Source of the DNA: Cyclobacterium sp.
GTDB lineage: Bacteria; Bacteroidota; Bacteroidia; Cytophagales; Cyclobacteriaceae
Direction of reading: 5' to 3'
Assembly (NCBI RefSeq): GCF_014762705.1
Contig: NZ_JABURL010000107.1
Span: 1-64,000, forward strand
DNA: 64,000 nt
Shown here: positions 40,735 to 49,894 of the stretch, one piece after another
Layout: the number at the start of each line of letters is the position of its first letter
Numbering within the stretch: the stretch's first letter is position 1
Program-made: the position numbers and the translations under genes
The notes under the pieces: model-generated
Seen by the model: the letters and a program-made list of their open reading frames with translations, nothing else
Database searches by the model: none
What the model was told of the DNA's origin: nothing

Positions 40735-43140
40735 ATGTTTCGCATGTATCTGGCAACCGTTTTTCTGTTGCTATGCCATTGGGCCCAGGCCCAATACCAT
40801 ATTGAAGGGGTAATAGTTGATGCCGATAATGGCATGGCCCTTTCAGGAGCCAATATTTATATCGAAGAAATAGAAAAAGGTACTGTCGCTGACAGGGAAG
40901 GAAAATTTAGTCTGGAGGGTTTGAATGAAAAGAATTACACTCTAAGGGTAACTTTTGTAGGATACCAGACCCACAGACTTACTGTCCCGGTTTCTTCCGG
41001 GAAATCGCTGCTCATCCGCCTGAATCCCCTGACCCTGACCACAGAGGAGTTTATCGTAACAGGGACCCGGGCATCGGCCACCACCCCTACTACCTTTCAG
41101 ATGATAGACAAAGCAGCGCTATCAAAAAACAACCTCGGTCAGGATTTGCCTTTGCTGCTCAATTATACCCCATCCATTGTCACCCATTCAGATGCCGGAG
41201 CCGGTGTGGGATATACAGGTTTGCGGATCCGGGGCACTGACCAGACCAGAATCAATGTTACCGTGAATGGTATTCCCCTCAACGATGCAGAATCCCATGG
41301 TGTGTTCTGGGTCAATATGCCCGATTTTGCCTCTTCCGTAGAAAACATACAGATTCAAAGGGGTGTAGGTACCTCTACCAATGGAGCGGCTACCTTTGGC
41401 GCCAGCCTCAATATCCAAACCGATACCAAAAAGGAGGAAGCCTATGCAGAAACAGACCACTCCTTTGGCTCTTTCAATACCAGAAAGCATACTGTCAAGG
41501 CAGGTTCAGGCCTGATCAATGACAGATGGGCTGTGGATGCAAGGCTTTCCAGAATTTCTTCCGATGGGTATATAGACCGGGCATTTTCTGACCTGAAGTC
41601 TTATTTCGTTTCGGGAGGATATTTTGGTGAGGACCATGTATTCAAAGTCAATGTTTTCTCTGGATCGGAACAAACCTATCAGGCATGGAATGGCGTGCCC
41701 GAAAACCTGCTGGAGAACAACCGCACCTACAATGGTTATACCTATGAAAATGAAACCGATAATTACCAGCAAGACCATTACCAATTTATTTACGCAGGGA
41801 ATTGGGGAAGCAATATGAAAGCCAACTTTGCGCTGCACTACACCCAGGGGCAGGGATACTACGAACAGTTCAGACCTGACGACAACCTGCCCGATAATTA
41901 TGGGATTGAGCCCATATCCATTGGCAATGAGCTGATCAACAGTACCGATATCATTCGTAGAAGATGGCTGGACAATGATTTTTATGGAGCCGTTTTTTCG
42001 CTCAACTACGTTTCCACTGATGGGAAGTTGGATGCCATTGTGGGTGGGGGAGCCAACCGGTATGATGGGGACCATTTTGGCGAAATCATCTGGATGGGAG
42101 TCACCGGTGGTACCAACATCAGAGACAGGTATTATGACAATGTAGCGGTAAAAGATGACCGTAACCTGTACCTGAAAACTACCTACGAAGTACAAGACAG
42201 GTTGTACTTGTTTGCAGACCTTCAATGGCGGAATATTTATTACCGCTTTAACGGGATAAACAGTGATCTCAGGGATATCTCCGGTAGCCAGGATTATAAC
42301 TTCTTCAATCCCAAATTGGGGATATCCTATGAAACAGGAAATGGGAAAACCCTTTATGTTTCCTACGCAGTGGCCAATCGTGAGCCTGTGCGTGCGGATT
42401 TTACGGATTCCCCGTTGACTGAAATCCCCAGACCGGAAAAATTGAATAACGTAGAGGCCGGGCTCAGGATAAATAAGACCAGTTACCAGTACAGTGCCAA
42501 CCTTTATTATATGGGTTACAAGGACCAGTTGGTACTTACAGGTCAGCTAAATGATGTTGGGGCATATATCCGTGAAAATGTGGCTAGCAGCTACAGGGCC
42601 GGTATTGAGCTGGATGCTGCAGTGGTGGTGGCCCCCCGATGGACCCTTGGAGGAAACATTGCCCTGAGCAGAAACAAGATCGATTCCTTTACAGAGTACA
42701 ATGACGTATATGATGAAAATTGGGGTTTCGCAGGTCAGGAAAGCACCACCTATTCGGACACGGATATTGCTTTTTCCCCTGGCCTGGTGGGTAGTGCTAT
42801 CATCGATTTCAGGCCTCTGGAAAATATGGAGATCAGTCTGCTCAACAAATATGTGGGCCGGCAGTACCTGGACAACACACAAAAAGAAGACAGGAGTCTC
42901 GACCCATTCTGGACCACAGACCTTAGGCTGTCCTATAGCTGGTCCCCCGGTTGGGTCAGGGAATTGAATTTCTCATTAAAGGTGAACAATATTTTCAATG
43001 AATTGTACGAACCAAATGGGTATACTTTTAGCTATTTTGTGCCAAATGAAGGTGCCAATGGCAGGGAACTGGTAACTGAAAACTACTATTATCCCATGGC
43101 GGGGACCAATTTTCTGGCTGGTGTCTCCATTCGGTTTTGA
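40735..43140 (+). CDS. TonB-dependent receptor, likely for thiamine uptake
   Basis: The 801-residue protein has a signal peptide (cleavage after WAQA, about residue 19), a CarboxypepD_reg-like domain (about 22-100, YHIEGVIVDADNGMALSGANIYIEE), a plug (about 115-235, with GLRIRGTDQTRINVTVNGIPLNDAES) and a barrel ending AGVSIRF with a C-terminal phenylalanine. It is under a TPP riboswitch, which gives the strongest evidence that its substrate is thiamine or a thiamine precursor. No PnuT or thiamine kinase gene is adjacent, so inner membrane transport must be encoded elsewhere. A 13-bp terminator follows. Confidence 0.93.
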   Translation: MFRMYLATVFLLLCHWAQAQYHIEGVIVDADNGMALSGANIYIEEIEKGTVADREGKFSLEGLNEKNYTLRVTFVGYQTHRLTVPVSSGKSLLIRLNPLTLTTEEFIVTGTRASATTPTTFQMIDKAALSKNNLGQDLPLLLNYTPSIVTHSDAGAGVGYTGLRIRGTDQTRINVTVNGIPLNDAESHGVFWVNMPDFASSVENIQIQRGVGTSTNGAATFGASLNIQTDTKKEEAYAETDHSFGSFNTRKHTVKAGSGLINDRWAVDARLSRISSDGYIDRAFSDLKSYFVSGGYFGEDHVFKVNVFSGSEQTYQAWNGVPENLLENNRTYNGYTYENETDNYQQDHYQFIYAGNWGSNMKANFALHYTQGQGYYEQFRPDDNLPDNYGIEPISIGNELINSTDIIRRRWLDNDFYGAVFSLNYVSTDGKLDAIVGGGANRYDGDHFGEIIWMGVTGGTNIRDRYYDNVAVKDDRNLYLKTTYEVQDRLYLFADLQWRNIYYRFNGINSDLRDISGSQDYNFFNPKLGISYETGNGKTLYVSYAVANREPVRADFTDSPLTEIPRPEKLNNVEAGLRINKTSYQYSANLYYMGYKDQLVLTGQLNDVGAYIRENVASSYRAGIELDAAVVVAPRWTLGGNIALSRNKIDSFTEYNDVYDENWGFAGQESTTYSDTDIAFSPGLVGSAIIDFRPLENMEISLLNKYVGRQYLDNTQKEDRSLDPFWTTDLRLSYSWSPGWVRELNFSLKVNNIFNELYEPNGYTFSYFVPNEGANGRELVTENYYYPMAGTNFLAGVSIRF

Positions 43141-43165
43141 TAACCCCAGGTATGATTGATTTTTC

Positions 43166-43205
43166 AAACCCCAAAAGGAAAAAGATTACCTTTTGGGGTT
43201 TTCTT
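43166..43205. terminator. Terminator between convergent genes
   Basis: A perfect 13-bp stem (aaaccccaaaagg with ccttttggggttt) and a 10-nt loop, ending in a T-rich tract, between the receptor gene and the convergent flavoprotein gene. Confidence 0.88.
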
Positions 43206-44324
43206 TTACCGGATCGGGTTTCCGTGAGTTTGACGAATTAGTTTTTTGGAAAGAAAAGAAGAATTTTTCAGCAGACCAACAGCCAGGGAAGAAACCATAG
43301 GGGCACCGAATAGTTTTTGAACATTCCTGCCTAATCTTAGACGAGACTGAAAAAATGCTTTCCAATTTTTTTGATAGCATTGCTGAATGTCTGCTAATTT
43401 ATTGTGTTTCAACAAGGCATCTGCAGCCAGTTTGCCCGTGTGTATGGCTATGGCCATACCATTACCGCAAAGTGGGGTAATCATGCCTGCAGCATCCCCA
43501 AGCATCAGGATGTTGTTTTCTACAGGAGCTTTGGTGGCAAAGCTGATTTCATTGATGACTTCCGGCCTGTCCCATAAAAAATGAGCTTTTTTAAATATTT
43601 CCCGGATATGAGGATTGGCAAATAAATGTTTTTCTTCCATGGCCCCGATACTGCCTGCAGTCTTGAGTTGTTCCCTGCTGCCCAGGTAGCAAAGGTTAAA
43701 ACGGCCATTTTCAATCTTATTGATTCCCAAATAACCCCCATTGTAATTGTGCAAGGCTACTATTTGGTCTTCCTGACCGGCTATTTCTATATGGTATTTG
43801 ACCCCGATGTAGGGACTTCTTTGTTGAACAAATTCTCTGTTGAGCTGCTTATCAATTTTTGACCTTTTGCCATATGCTCCCAATACAAAGGCGGCGGGAA
43901 GTGATGACCCTTCACTGGTTTCCACCATGAAGTGTTGTTTTTCAGGTAAGAAATCAATAGCTGTTACTTGGGTTTTTTGGAGAAATTTTACCCCTTCCCC
44001 CAGACATTTTTGGTAAAAATGATTGTCCAGAACATACCTGCTGATGCCAAAACCACCCAGTTCCAAAGGGAAGTCTGCTTGATCACCATTTACTGCACTT
44101 AATCTGAAATGATTGATGCTGGCTGGATAATGCTCGAATGGAAATAATCCCTCTTTGACCAAAAAATCCTTTACTTCATTGGAAACGTACTCCCCACAGA
44201 CCCGGTGGAAGGGATAAGCCTTTTTTTCAATTACCAACACACTCCTACCCTGCCTGGCCAAAAGATAGGCAGCAGTAAGACCTGATAAACCTCCTCCTAC
44301 GATTATAATGTGGTTTTCAAACAT
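43206..44324 (-). CDS. FAD-dependent oxidoreductase, geranylgeranyl-reductase-like
   Basis: ATG 44324 (MFENHIII) is preferred because it puts the FAD-binding GGGLSGLTAAYLLARQG close to the N-terminus; a TTG/ATG start six codons upstream adds nothing. The 372-residue protein has the reductase-type features: HRVCGEYVSNEV, then GDAAGMITPLCGNGMAIAIHTGKLAADAL near residue 280. Proteins of this family reduce or oxidise polyprenyl or aromatic compounds. In many Bacteroidota a protein of this kind is encoded beside a type III polyketide synthase and methyltransferase, which here lie about 23 kb away at 19569-21352. Confidence 0.9.
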   Translation of the reverse strand: MFENHIIIVGGGLSGLTAAYLLARQGRSVLVIEKKAYPFHRVCGEYVSNEVKDFLVKEGLFPFEHYPASINHFRLSAVNGDQADFPLELGGFGISRYVLDNHFYQKCLGEGVKFLQKTQVTAIDFLPEKQHFMVETSEGSSLPAAFVLGAYGKRSKIDKQLNREFVQQRSPYIGVKYHIEIAGQEDQIVALHNYNGGYLGINKIENGRFNLCYLGSREQLKTAGSIGAMEEKHLFANPHIREIFKKAHFLWDRPEVINEISFATKAPVENNILMLGDAAGMITPLCGNGMAIAIHTGKLAADALLKHNKLADIQQCYQKNWKAFFQSRLRLGRNVQKLFGAPMVSSLAVGLLKNSSFLSKKLIRQTHGNPIR

Positions 44325-44447
44325 GTTCGAAGATCTAACCATTATCTATTCTTATGGTTTAAGGTATTGGGATTTATTTCTGGTAAAAATTTAGTATAGG
44401 TTTCAATTTAAAACTTTAATTTCGGCATTCAATTAAATCAAATTATA

Positions 44448-46949
44448 ATGAAGAAACATATTCCGAATTTCAGGATCTCCTTTTTTTTGTTGATTTGTGC
44501 AGGCCTGGGCTTAAACCTTATTTTGGCAGATCAGGCCCAGGCACAATGGATTTTTAAGAAAAAGGACAAAAAGGAAGCCGAAAAAGAGGAGGAAAAACCT
44601 AAAACAAAAGATGGTTTAAAGCCATACAGTGAGGTCATTACCGATAAGGCCATTTCAAAAAGTGGTCTGTTTACCGTTCATGATGTAGAAGGAAAATACT
44701 ATTATGAAATTCCGGAAGATATGCTGGGAAGGGAGATGCTGATGGTTACTACTATTGCCAAAACAGCCACGGGAATCGGCTATGGAGGTGAAAGGACCAA
44801 TACCCAAATGTTGCGCTGGGACAAGAACGACAAGAACATTTTACTAAAGGTGGTTTCCTATTCCAACACCGCCGCTGACTCCCTGCCGATTTATAATGCA
44901 GTTAGGAATTCCAACCTGGAACCCATTCTTTATCGCTTTGATGTGGAGGCAAGGGGTAAGGATGATAAAGGCTGGGTAATTGAAGTAACCGATCTTTTTT
45001 CGAAGGATGTTCAGGCACTGGGCTTGCAAAATAGCCGTCGGAAACAGTATAAAGTATCCCGACTGGATACGGACCGCACCTACGTGGATCGAATAAGTAC
45101 CTATCCTACCAATATTGAGGCAAGATATGTGCTTACTTATGCTGCTTCCGAGCCTCCTTCCAATGCCAGCACGGGATTGATAACCGTAGAAATGAACAGC
45201 AGTATGGTATTGTTGCCGGAGGAGCCCATGATGCAGCGCCTGGCAGATCGAAGGGTAGGCTGGTTCAGCACAGGGGTTACAGATTATGGATTAGATGCCC
45301 AAAAGGCGAGAAAAAGGACCTACCTGGATCGTTGGCGGCTTGAAGTAAAGGAGGAAGACATGGAGAAATTCAAAGCCGGTGAATTGGTTGAACCAAAAAA
45401 GCAAATTGTCTATTACATTGATCCAGCCACTCCCCGAAAGTGGGTACCCTATCTCAAGGCAGGTGTTGAGGATTGGAATGTGGCCTTTGAAGAAGCAGGA
45501 TTTAAAAATGCCATTGTAGCCAAAGATGCCCCTGGTAAGGAAGAAGATCCGGATTGGCATCCTGAAGATGCCAGGTACTCAGTAATCCGGTACTTTGCCT
45601 CAGACATCCAAAATGCCTATGGTCCCCATGTATCAGATCCCCGTTCTGGTGAAATCATCGAATCGGATATCGGCTGGTACCACAATGTGATGAACCTGCT
45701 GCGCAACTGGTTTTTTGTTCAGACGGCTGCCATCAATCCGGAGGCCAGAGGAACAGAGTTTAAGGATGAGGTGATGGGCCGCCTGATCCGTTTTGTATCT
45801 GCACATGAGGTCGGACACACCTTGGGATTGCCCCATAATTTTGCTTCTTCCTTTGCTTATCCGGTAGACTCCCTGCGCTCGGCAACGTTTACGGCCGAAT
45901 ATGGAACCGCCCCATCCATCATGGATTATGCCCGTTTCAATTATATTGCTCAGCCAGAGGATGAGGGGGTGCATGTGTACCCTGAAGTAGGTCCATATGA
46001 TAAATTTGCAATTGGCTGGGGTTACAGGCCTATACCCGAAGCCAATTCACCGGAAGAGGAGCAAGCTATTCTGGACCAATGGATTGTAGAGAAAAATGGA
46101 GATCCTGTTTTTAGATATGGCAGGCAGGGCAATGTATATGATCCTAGTACCCAAAGTGAGGACCTGGGCAATAATGCCATGAAAGCTTCGGAATATGGGA
46201 TCAAAAACCTGAAAAGGATACTACCAAACCTGATCGAATGGACTGCCGATGAAGACAAGCCATTTAAGGATTACAGTGATCTGGAGGAAATATATGGTCA
46301 GGTATTGGGGCAATTCAACCGGTATATGGGGCATGTAAAGACCAATATCGGAGGCGTATATGAAATCTATAAAGCTGCCGAACAGGATGAGCCAGTATAT
46401 ACCCATGTAGATAAGACTACTCAAAAGGAGGCCATGGCTTTTTTGAACCGGGAATTGTTTGCCAGCCAGGATTGGCTCACAGATACTGCCATTACCAGTA
46501 GAATTGAAGATTTCGGGCTGCTGGACCGCATCAGAAAGTTGCAGGTAAACACCCTGAATGCTGTTCTTGAATGGGGTAGATTGGGCCGTGTGATGGAGAA
46601 TAATGCCATCAACGGTCAAGAGGCCTATGACCTGCTGGAGCTAATGGAGGATCTCAGAAAAGGAATATGGTCGGAATTACCTGATGGAAAATCCATTGAT
46701 GTAAACCGCAGGAGTTTGCAGCGGGCGCATATTGAAAGACTGCAGGTATTGCTTACCGATGAGGCCAGTGGGAGATCCGCAGCATCCCTGAATGCTTCCC
46801 AGTCGGATATCCGCCCGGCGGCAAGGGCATGCCTCAAAACCCTACAGGGCCAGATTGAACGGGCCATTCCGAGGACTTCCGATAGGATGAGCAAAATTCA
46901 CCTTGAGGATAGCCTGGAAAGGATCAAAAGCATTTTGGATCCTGACTGA
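44448..46949 (+). CDS. Large exported zinc metalloprotease (metzincin type, DUF5117/DUF5118)
   Basis: The 833-residue protein has a signal peptide (cleavage after QAQA, about residue 28) followed by a lysine/glutamate-rich stretch. The catalytic domain carries HEVGHTLGLPH, a full HExxHxxGxxH zinc motif at His453, His457 and His463, with the Met-turn as SIMDYARFN. The preceding beta region and the following helical region match the DUF5117/DUF5118-type proteases of Bacteroidota. It is probably a periplasmic or surface protease of unknown substrate. The gene is alone on its strand and ends near a bidirectional hairpin. Confidence 0.93.
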   Translation: MKKHIPNFRISFFLLICAGLGLNLILADQAQAQWIFKKKDKKEAEKEEEKPKTKDGLKPYSEVITDKAISKSGLFTVHDVEGKYYYEIPEDMLGREMLMVTTIAKTATGIGYGGERTNTQMLRWDKNDKNILLKVVSYSNTAADSLPIYNAVRNSNLEPILYRFDVEARGKDDKGWVIEVTDLFSKDVQALGLQNSRRKQYKVSRLDTDRTYVDRISTYPTNIEARYVLTYAASEPPSNASTGLITVEMNSSMVLLPEEPMMQRLADRRVGWFSTGVTDYGLDAQKARKRTYLDRWRLEVKEEDMEKFKAGELVEPKKQIVYYIDPATPRKWVPYLKAGVEDWNVAFEEAGFKNAIVAKDAPGKEEDPDWHPEDARYSVIRYFASDIQNAYGPHVSDPRSGEIIESDIGWYHNVMNLLRNWFFVQTAAINPEARGTEFKDEVMGRLIRFVSAHEVGHTLGLPHNFASSFAYPVDSLRSATFTAEYGTAPSIMDYARFNYIAQPEDEGVHVYPEVGPYDKFAIGWGYRPIPEANSPEEEQAILDQWIVEKNGDPVFRYGRQGNVYDPSTQSEDLGNNAMKASEYGIKNLKRILPNLIEWTADEDKPFKDYSDLEEIYGQVLGQFNRYMGHVKTNIGGVYEIYKAAEQDEPVYTHVDKTTQKEAMAFLNRELFASQDWLTDTAITSRIEDFGLLDRIRKLQVNTLNAVLEWGRLGRVMENNAINGQEAYDLLELMEDLRKGIWSELPDGKSIDVNRRSLQRAHIERLQVLLTDEASGRSAASLNASQSDIRPAARACLKTLQGQIERAIPRTSDRMSKIHLEDSLERIKSILDPD

Positions 46950-46979
46950 AAATCCTTGTTAAAGTAAGTTTCAACCAAT

Positions 46980-47010
46980 AACCCTGGCTTGTTTTTTATG
47001 AGCCGGGGTT
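46980..47010. terminator. Possible bidirectional terminator
   Basis: A 10-bp stem aaccctggct/agccggggtt (one G-T pair) with an 11-nt T-rich loop, between the protease gene and the convergent DUF2892 gene. Confidence 0.6.
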
Positions 47011-47218
47011 ACCCTTCCCTGTTTGTACAGGTTTTCATCCCAAATAAGGTATACAAGGGACAAAAACTAACCAGGCTGGTCAGCAGGAATATGGCGGCAA
47101 CCACCATTAAAACCGTACCCAGGGTGGCTGTTACGGCTCCTGTATAATACAAGTAAATGGCCACCAGCGCAATGATGGTTCTGACAACGCGATCGGCAGT
47201 ACCCATGTTCTTTTTCAT
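47009..47218 (-). CDS. DUF2892 family small membrane protein
   Basis: ATG 47218 (MKKNMGTADRVVRTIIAL) is the typical DUF2892 start; a longer frame upstream is not family-like. The 69-residue protein has two helices separated by TGAVTATLGT, and a C-terminal FCPLYTLFGMKTC with two cysteines. This is the YgaP-type inner membrane domain, often fused to or near rhodanese and sulfur-handling genes. It lies downstream of the hydrolase-OsmC gene on the same strand, and the 47-63 kb region is rich in redox genes. Confidence 0.9.
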   Translation of the reverse strand: MKKNMGTADRVVRTIIALVAIYLYYTGAVTATLGTVLMVVAAIFLLTSLVSFCPLYTLFGMKTCTNREG

Positions 47219-47385
47219 GACGATGTGTTTAAGTGAATAAATAACTTTACCAGGCCATAGATAATGGAAAGACAAAGGAGGCAGACCAGAATCAACCTTA
47301 ACAATTTTTTTATTAGCTAAATTTAGCGATTCACAGCATGATAAAAGGTGATAAGGGTCACCTTTGGAAATAAAATCCACTTATT

Positions 47386-48606
47386 TTAATTGGGATGATC
47401 TTTAAATCTGGTATCGATGATAATGTCTTCTTCTAAAGTCCGGTGTACCGGACATTTATTGGCTATTTCCAATAGCCTTTTTCGCTGGGTCTCATCCACA
47501 TCTCCGGTTATTTCCAGGCTTCGTGTAAAACGACTGACCTTGGCTTTTTTATCATCCACATTATCGCTATCCTTTCTGTGTACTTTGTCGTGGTCCAGGT
47601 AAACATTGATTTCTTCCAGACGCCACTTTTTACGTTGTGCATACATCTGTAGTGTCATGGCCGTACAGGTACCCAGGGCCGCCATCAATAGGTCATATGG
47701 CGTAGGGCCCAGATTATCACCCCCCACTTCTTCCGGTTCATCTGCCAGCAAGTGATGATAGCGGGTTTTTACTTCAGAGGTATACCCATTTCCTGCCAGA
47801 CGTACTTTCACTTCGTGTCCTTTGGTGTCATTTGGCTGAACCTTTGCCGGAATATATTTCTTGACCCAGGCACTGACCATTTCCCCAACATATTCACTGT
47901 CCGTGGTATCGGAAAGCAGATGGTCTGCTCCATCAAGGGAAATAAAGCTTTTGGGATGAAAGGCTTTTTCGTAAAGTTTGGCAGCATGATTGATAGCAAC
48001 AATGCTATCCTGGGGAGAATGCAGGATGAGAATGGGCTTCCTTAATTGGGAAAGGCAGGCCCTCAGGTCCTTTTGACGGAGATCCTGAATAAAAGATTGA
48101 TTGATAGCAAACCCTCTTCCGCCAATATTTACCCTGGATGTCCCTTTCTTTTCTATGGTATCCAGGTGGTCTTCGAACAGGTGAGAAATATGTTCCACAT
48201 CAGAGGGGCTGCCTATAGTAGCCAATGCTTTTATATCCGGCAGGGATTGGGCGGCATAAATGGCAGCTGCACCTCCAAAGGAGTGACCTATTAATAAGGA
48301 GGGGGCTTCGTATGCTGTAGCCAAGAAATTGGCAGCATCGATCAGGTCGCTGATATTGGATGACAAATCGGTATTTTCAAATTCTCCATCGCTGTTTCCC
48401 AAACCCGTAAAATCAAAACTCATCACCGCTACACCCATTTGCGATAGGGTGTTGCAGATGTTCTGAACAGCTTTCAGGTTTTTGCTACAGGTGAAGCAAT
48501 GGGCAAAGAGCGCATAAAATCGGGGAGGCTGATCCAGCGGATGATAGATAAAAGCAGCCAAATTGAATTCTTTCCTGTTCTTGAAAAATACTTTTTCGGT
48601 TTTCAT
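47386..48606 (-). CDS. Alpha/beta hydrolase-OsmC fusion protein
   Basis: The 406-residue protein joins an alpha/beta hydrolase (about 1-255) to an OsmC-like domain (about 275-406). The hydrolase has the nucleophile elbow GHSFGG with Ser109 and the late DGADHLL with the catalytic histidine. The OsmC part shows ALGTCTAMTLQMYAQRKKW and NKCPVHRTLEEDI, with the two redox cysteines that reduce organic peroxides. The fusion is a known architecture. It suggests a coupled removal of peroxidised lipids or esters. It is probably transcribed alone, from upstream of 48606. Confidence 0.94.
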   Translation of the reverse strand: MKTEKVFFKNRKEFNLAAFIYHPLDQPPRFYALFAHCFTCSKNLKAVQNICNTLSQMGVAVMSFDFTGLGNSDGEFENTDLSSNISDLIDAANFLATAYEAPSLLIGHSFGGAAAIYAAQSLPDIKALATIGSPSDVEHISHLFEDHLDTIEKKGTSRVNIGGRGFAINQSFIQDLRQKDLRACLSQLRKPILILHSPQDSIVAINHAAKLYEKAFHPKSFISLDGADHLLSDTTDSEYVGEMVSAWVKKYIPAKVQPNDTKGHEVKVRLAGNGYTSEVKTRYHHLLADEPEEVGGDNLGPTPYDLLMAALGTCTAMTLQMYAQRKKWRLEEINVYLDHDKVHRKDSDNVDDKKAKVSRFTRSLEITGDVDETQRKRLLEIANKCPVHRTLEEDIIIDTRFKDHPN

Positions 48607-48663
48607 GGTATAAAGGATGTCTGCTAGCTATGTTTTTAAGAAAAGGCAATATGAAGAAAAAAG

Positions 48664-48693
48664 GGGAAACCGGGATATTTATACCGGTTTCCC
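48664..48693 (-). terminator. Rho-independent terminator on the minus strand
   Basis: A perfect 10-bp stem gggaaaccgg/ccggtttccc and a 10-nt AT loop, followed on the minus strand by a T-rich tract. It ends the membrane protein transcript. Confidence 0.85.
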
Positions 48694-48729
48694 TATCCTT
48701 TTTGGGTGATGGCAACTTTTATTTTAACC

Positions 48730-49167
48730 CTATTGGAGGACTGCCCTCTCTTCTTTTCCAAATAGTCCTTTATTGATAATAAAGATGAAAGGAACCACAA
48801 AAACCCAATGTCGTAGCAGAGAGCCTATGGCCATCATCGGACCCTGATTACTTCCGGCCACCCCTGCTCCCAACAAGGGAAACATAAAGAACCATACCAG
48901 GGCAATGGTTTGTGCCGTGATAAAGATAAAGGGCCTCAACCAATGGGGGCCCCAAAGTGATGGGGCGATAGCCGCATAAAGTATGGCCAACAGGATACCA
49001 TTACTGAAATGGCCAAAGACACCATAAGCTAATCCCAAACCGGTTTTTTCACCCAGGAGGGCAGGAATATCCCACCACTCTCCGGACATCAGCAGTCCGA
49101 ATACATCGAATAATAGGGTACCGATAATTCCTGCAATAATCGCATTTTTCCAATTAATCTGTTGCAT
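48730..49167 (-). CDS. Four-helix membrane protein of unknown function
   Basis: The 145-residue protein has four helices: about residues 7-28, 48-68, 78-104 and 117-135. It starts MQQINWKNAIIAGIIGTLLFD. Loops carry SGEWWDIPALLGEKTGLGL and NQGPMMAIGSLLRHW. No named family is clear. It lies 32 bp downstream of an AhpD-like gene on the same strand and probably belongs to its operon, so a link to oxidative stress is possible. Confidence 0.75.
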   Translation of the reverse strand: MQQINWKNAIIAGIIGTLLFDVFGLLMSGEWWDIPALLGEKTGLGLAYGVFGHFSNGILLAILYAAIAPSLWGPHWLRPFIFITAQTIALVWFFMFPLLGAGVAGSNQGPMMAIGSLLRHWVFVVPFIFIINKGLFGKEERAVLQ

Positions 49168-49199
49168 GACGAATAGATTTTAAGATTTAGGATTTGGTC

Positions 49200-49742
49200 T
49201 TAATTCAATGGGGCTGCTTCGGGAAAGTCAATTGGAACTTTTGTGACATTGTGCAGCATATTGGTAATCGCCTTTTCGCCAATGGCCACGATGGTATCTA
49301 CCAGATTTTCTTTATCATATCCGGCTTCAAAGAAATTTTCCAGAACAGCGTCATCTATTTTTCCGGCATTTTCCATGACCGATTTGGCGAGTTTTGCCAA
49401 GGCATCAAATTTTGGATTGAAGCTTGCTTTTCCCCTTCGGAGTTCCAGGATTTCTTCATCTGAAAACCCGTTCATCTTACCGATGGCTGTGTGGGCTGCC
49501 AGACAATAGGTGCAACCATTGATTTGACTGATCACCAGATTGACCACTTCTTTTTCCTTATTGTTCAGGCTGGTTTTGCCATTGGCGAAGGCGGTATATC
49601 TGGCCAGTGCGTTGTTTGAAAGGGCATAGGTGGCATAAATGTTAGGGACAAACCCCACGCCGCCTTCGATCTTTTCCAAAATGGCCTTATTTTCTTCGCT
49701 TACCGATGATTTAGTTGGTACGTCAAATTTAATGTTACGCAT
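49200..49742 (-). CDS. Carboxymuconolactone decarboxylase (AhpD-like) family protein
   Basis: The 180-residue protein has the CMD fold with the redox motif GCTYCLAAH: Cys77, Cys80 and His84. This is the AhpD-type arrangement, in which the cysteine pair is a disulfide reductant for peroxidases. The N-terminus opens KFDVPTKSSVSEENKAILEKIEG, and a second helical half ends ITNMLHNVTKVPID. It is the first gene of a two-gene minus-strand operon with a membrane protein. A paralogue is at 61176. Confidence 0.92.
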   Translation of the reverse strand: MRNIKFDVPTKSSVSEENKAILEKIEGGVGFVPNIYATYALSNNALARYTAFANGKTSLNNKEKEVVNLVISQINGCTYCLAAHTAIGKMNGFSDEEILELRRGKASFNPKFDALAKLAKSVMENAGKIDDAVLENFFEAGYDKENLVDTIVAIGEKAITNMLHNVTKVPIDFPEAAPLN

Positions 49743-49894
49743 AGCTTTTTTGTTTTTGTTTTAATGATGTTACAAAGTTGCAATGCAAGACATCCAAAGA
49801 AAATGGCAATACCCCCTTATTCCTTGTCAATTATTCCCGAATGATGGAATTATGAGAAAGAAGAAGGCTTTTGGTGAATTAAGATATGAAAAAG

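Noticed and set aside
41506-42225. A 239-codon open frame antisense to the TonB receptor
   Set aside because: It is a long shadow frame of a beta-barrel gene; the plus-strand receptor is unambiguous.
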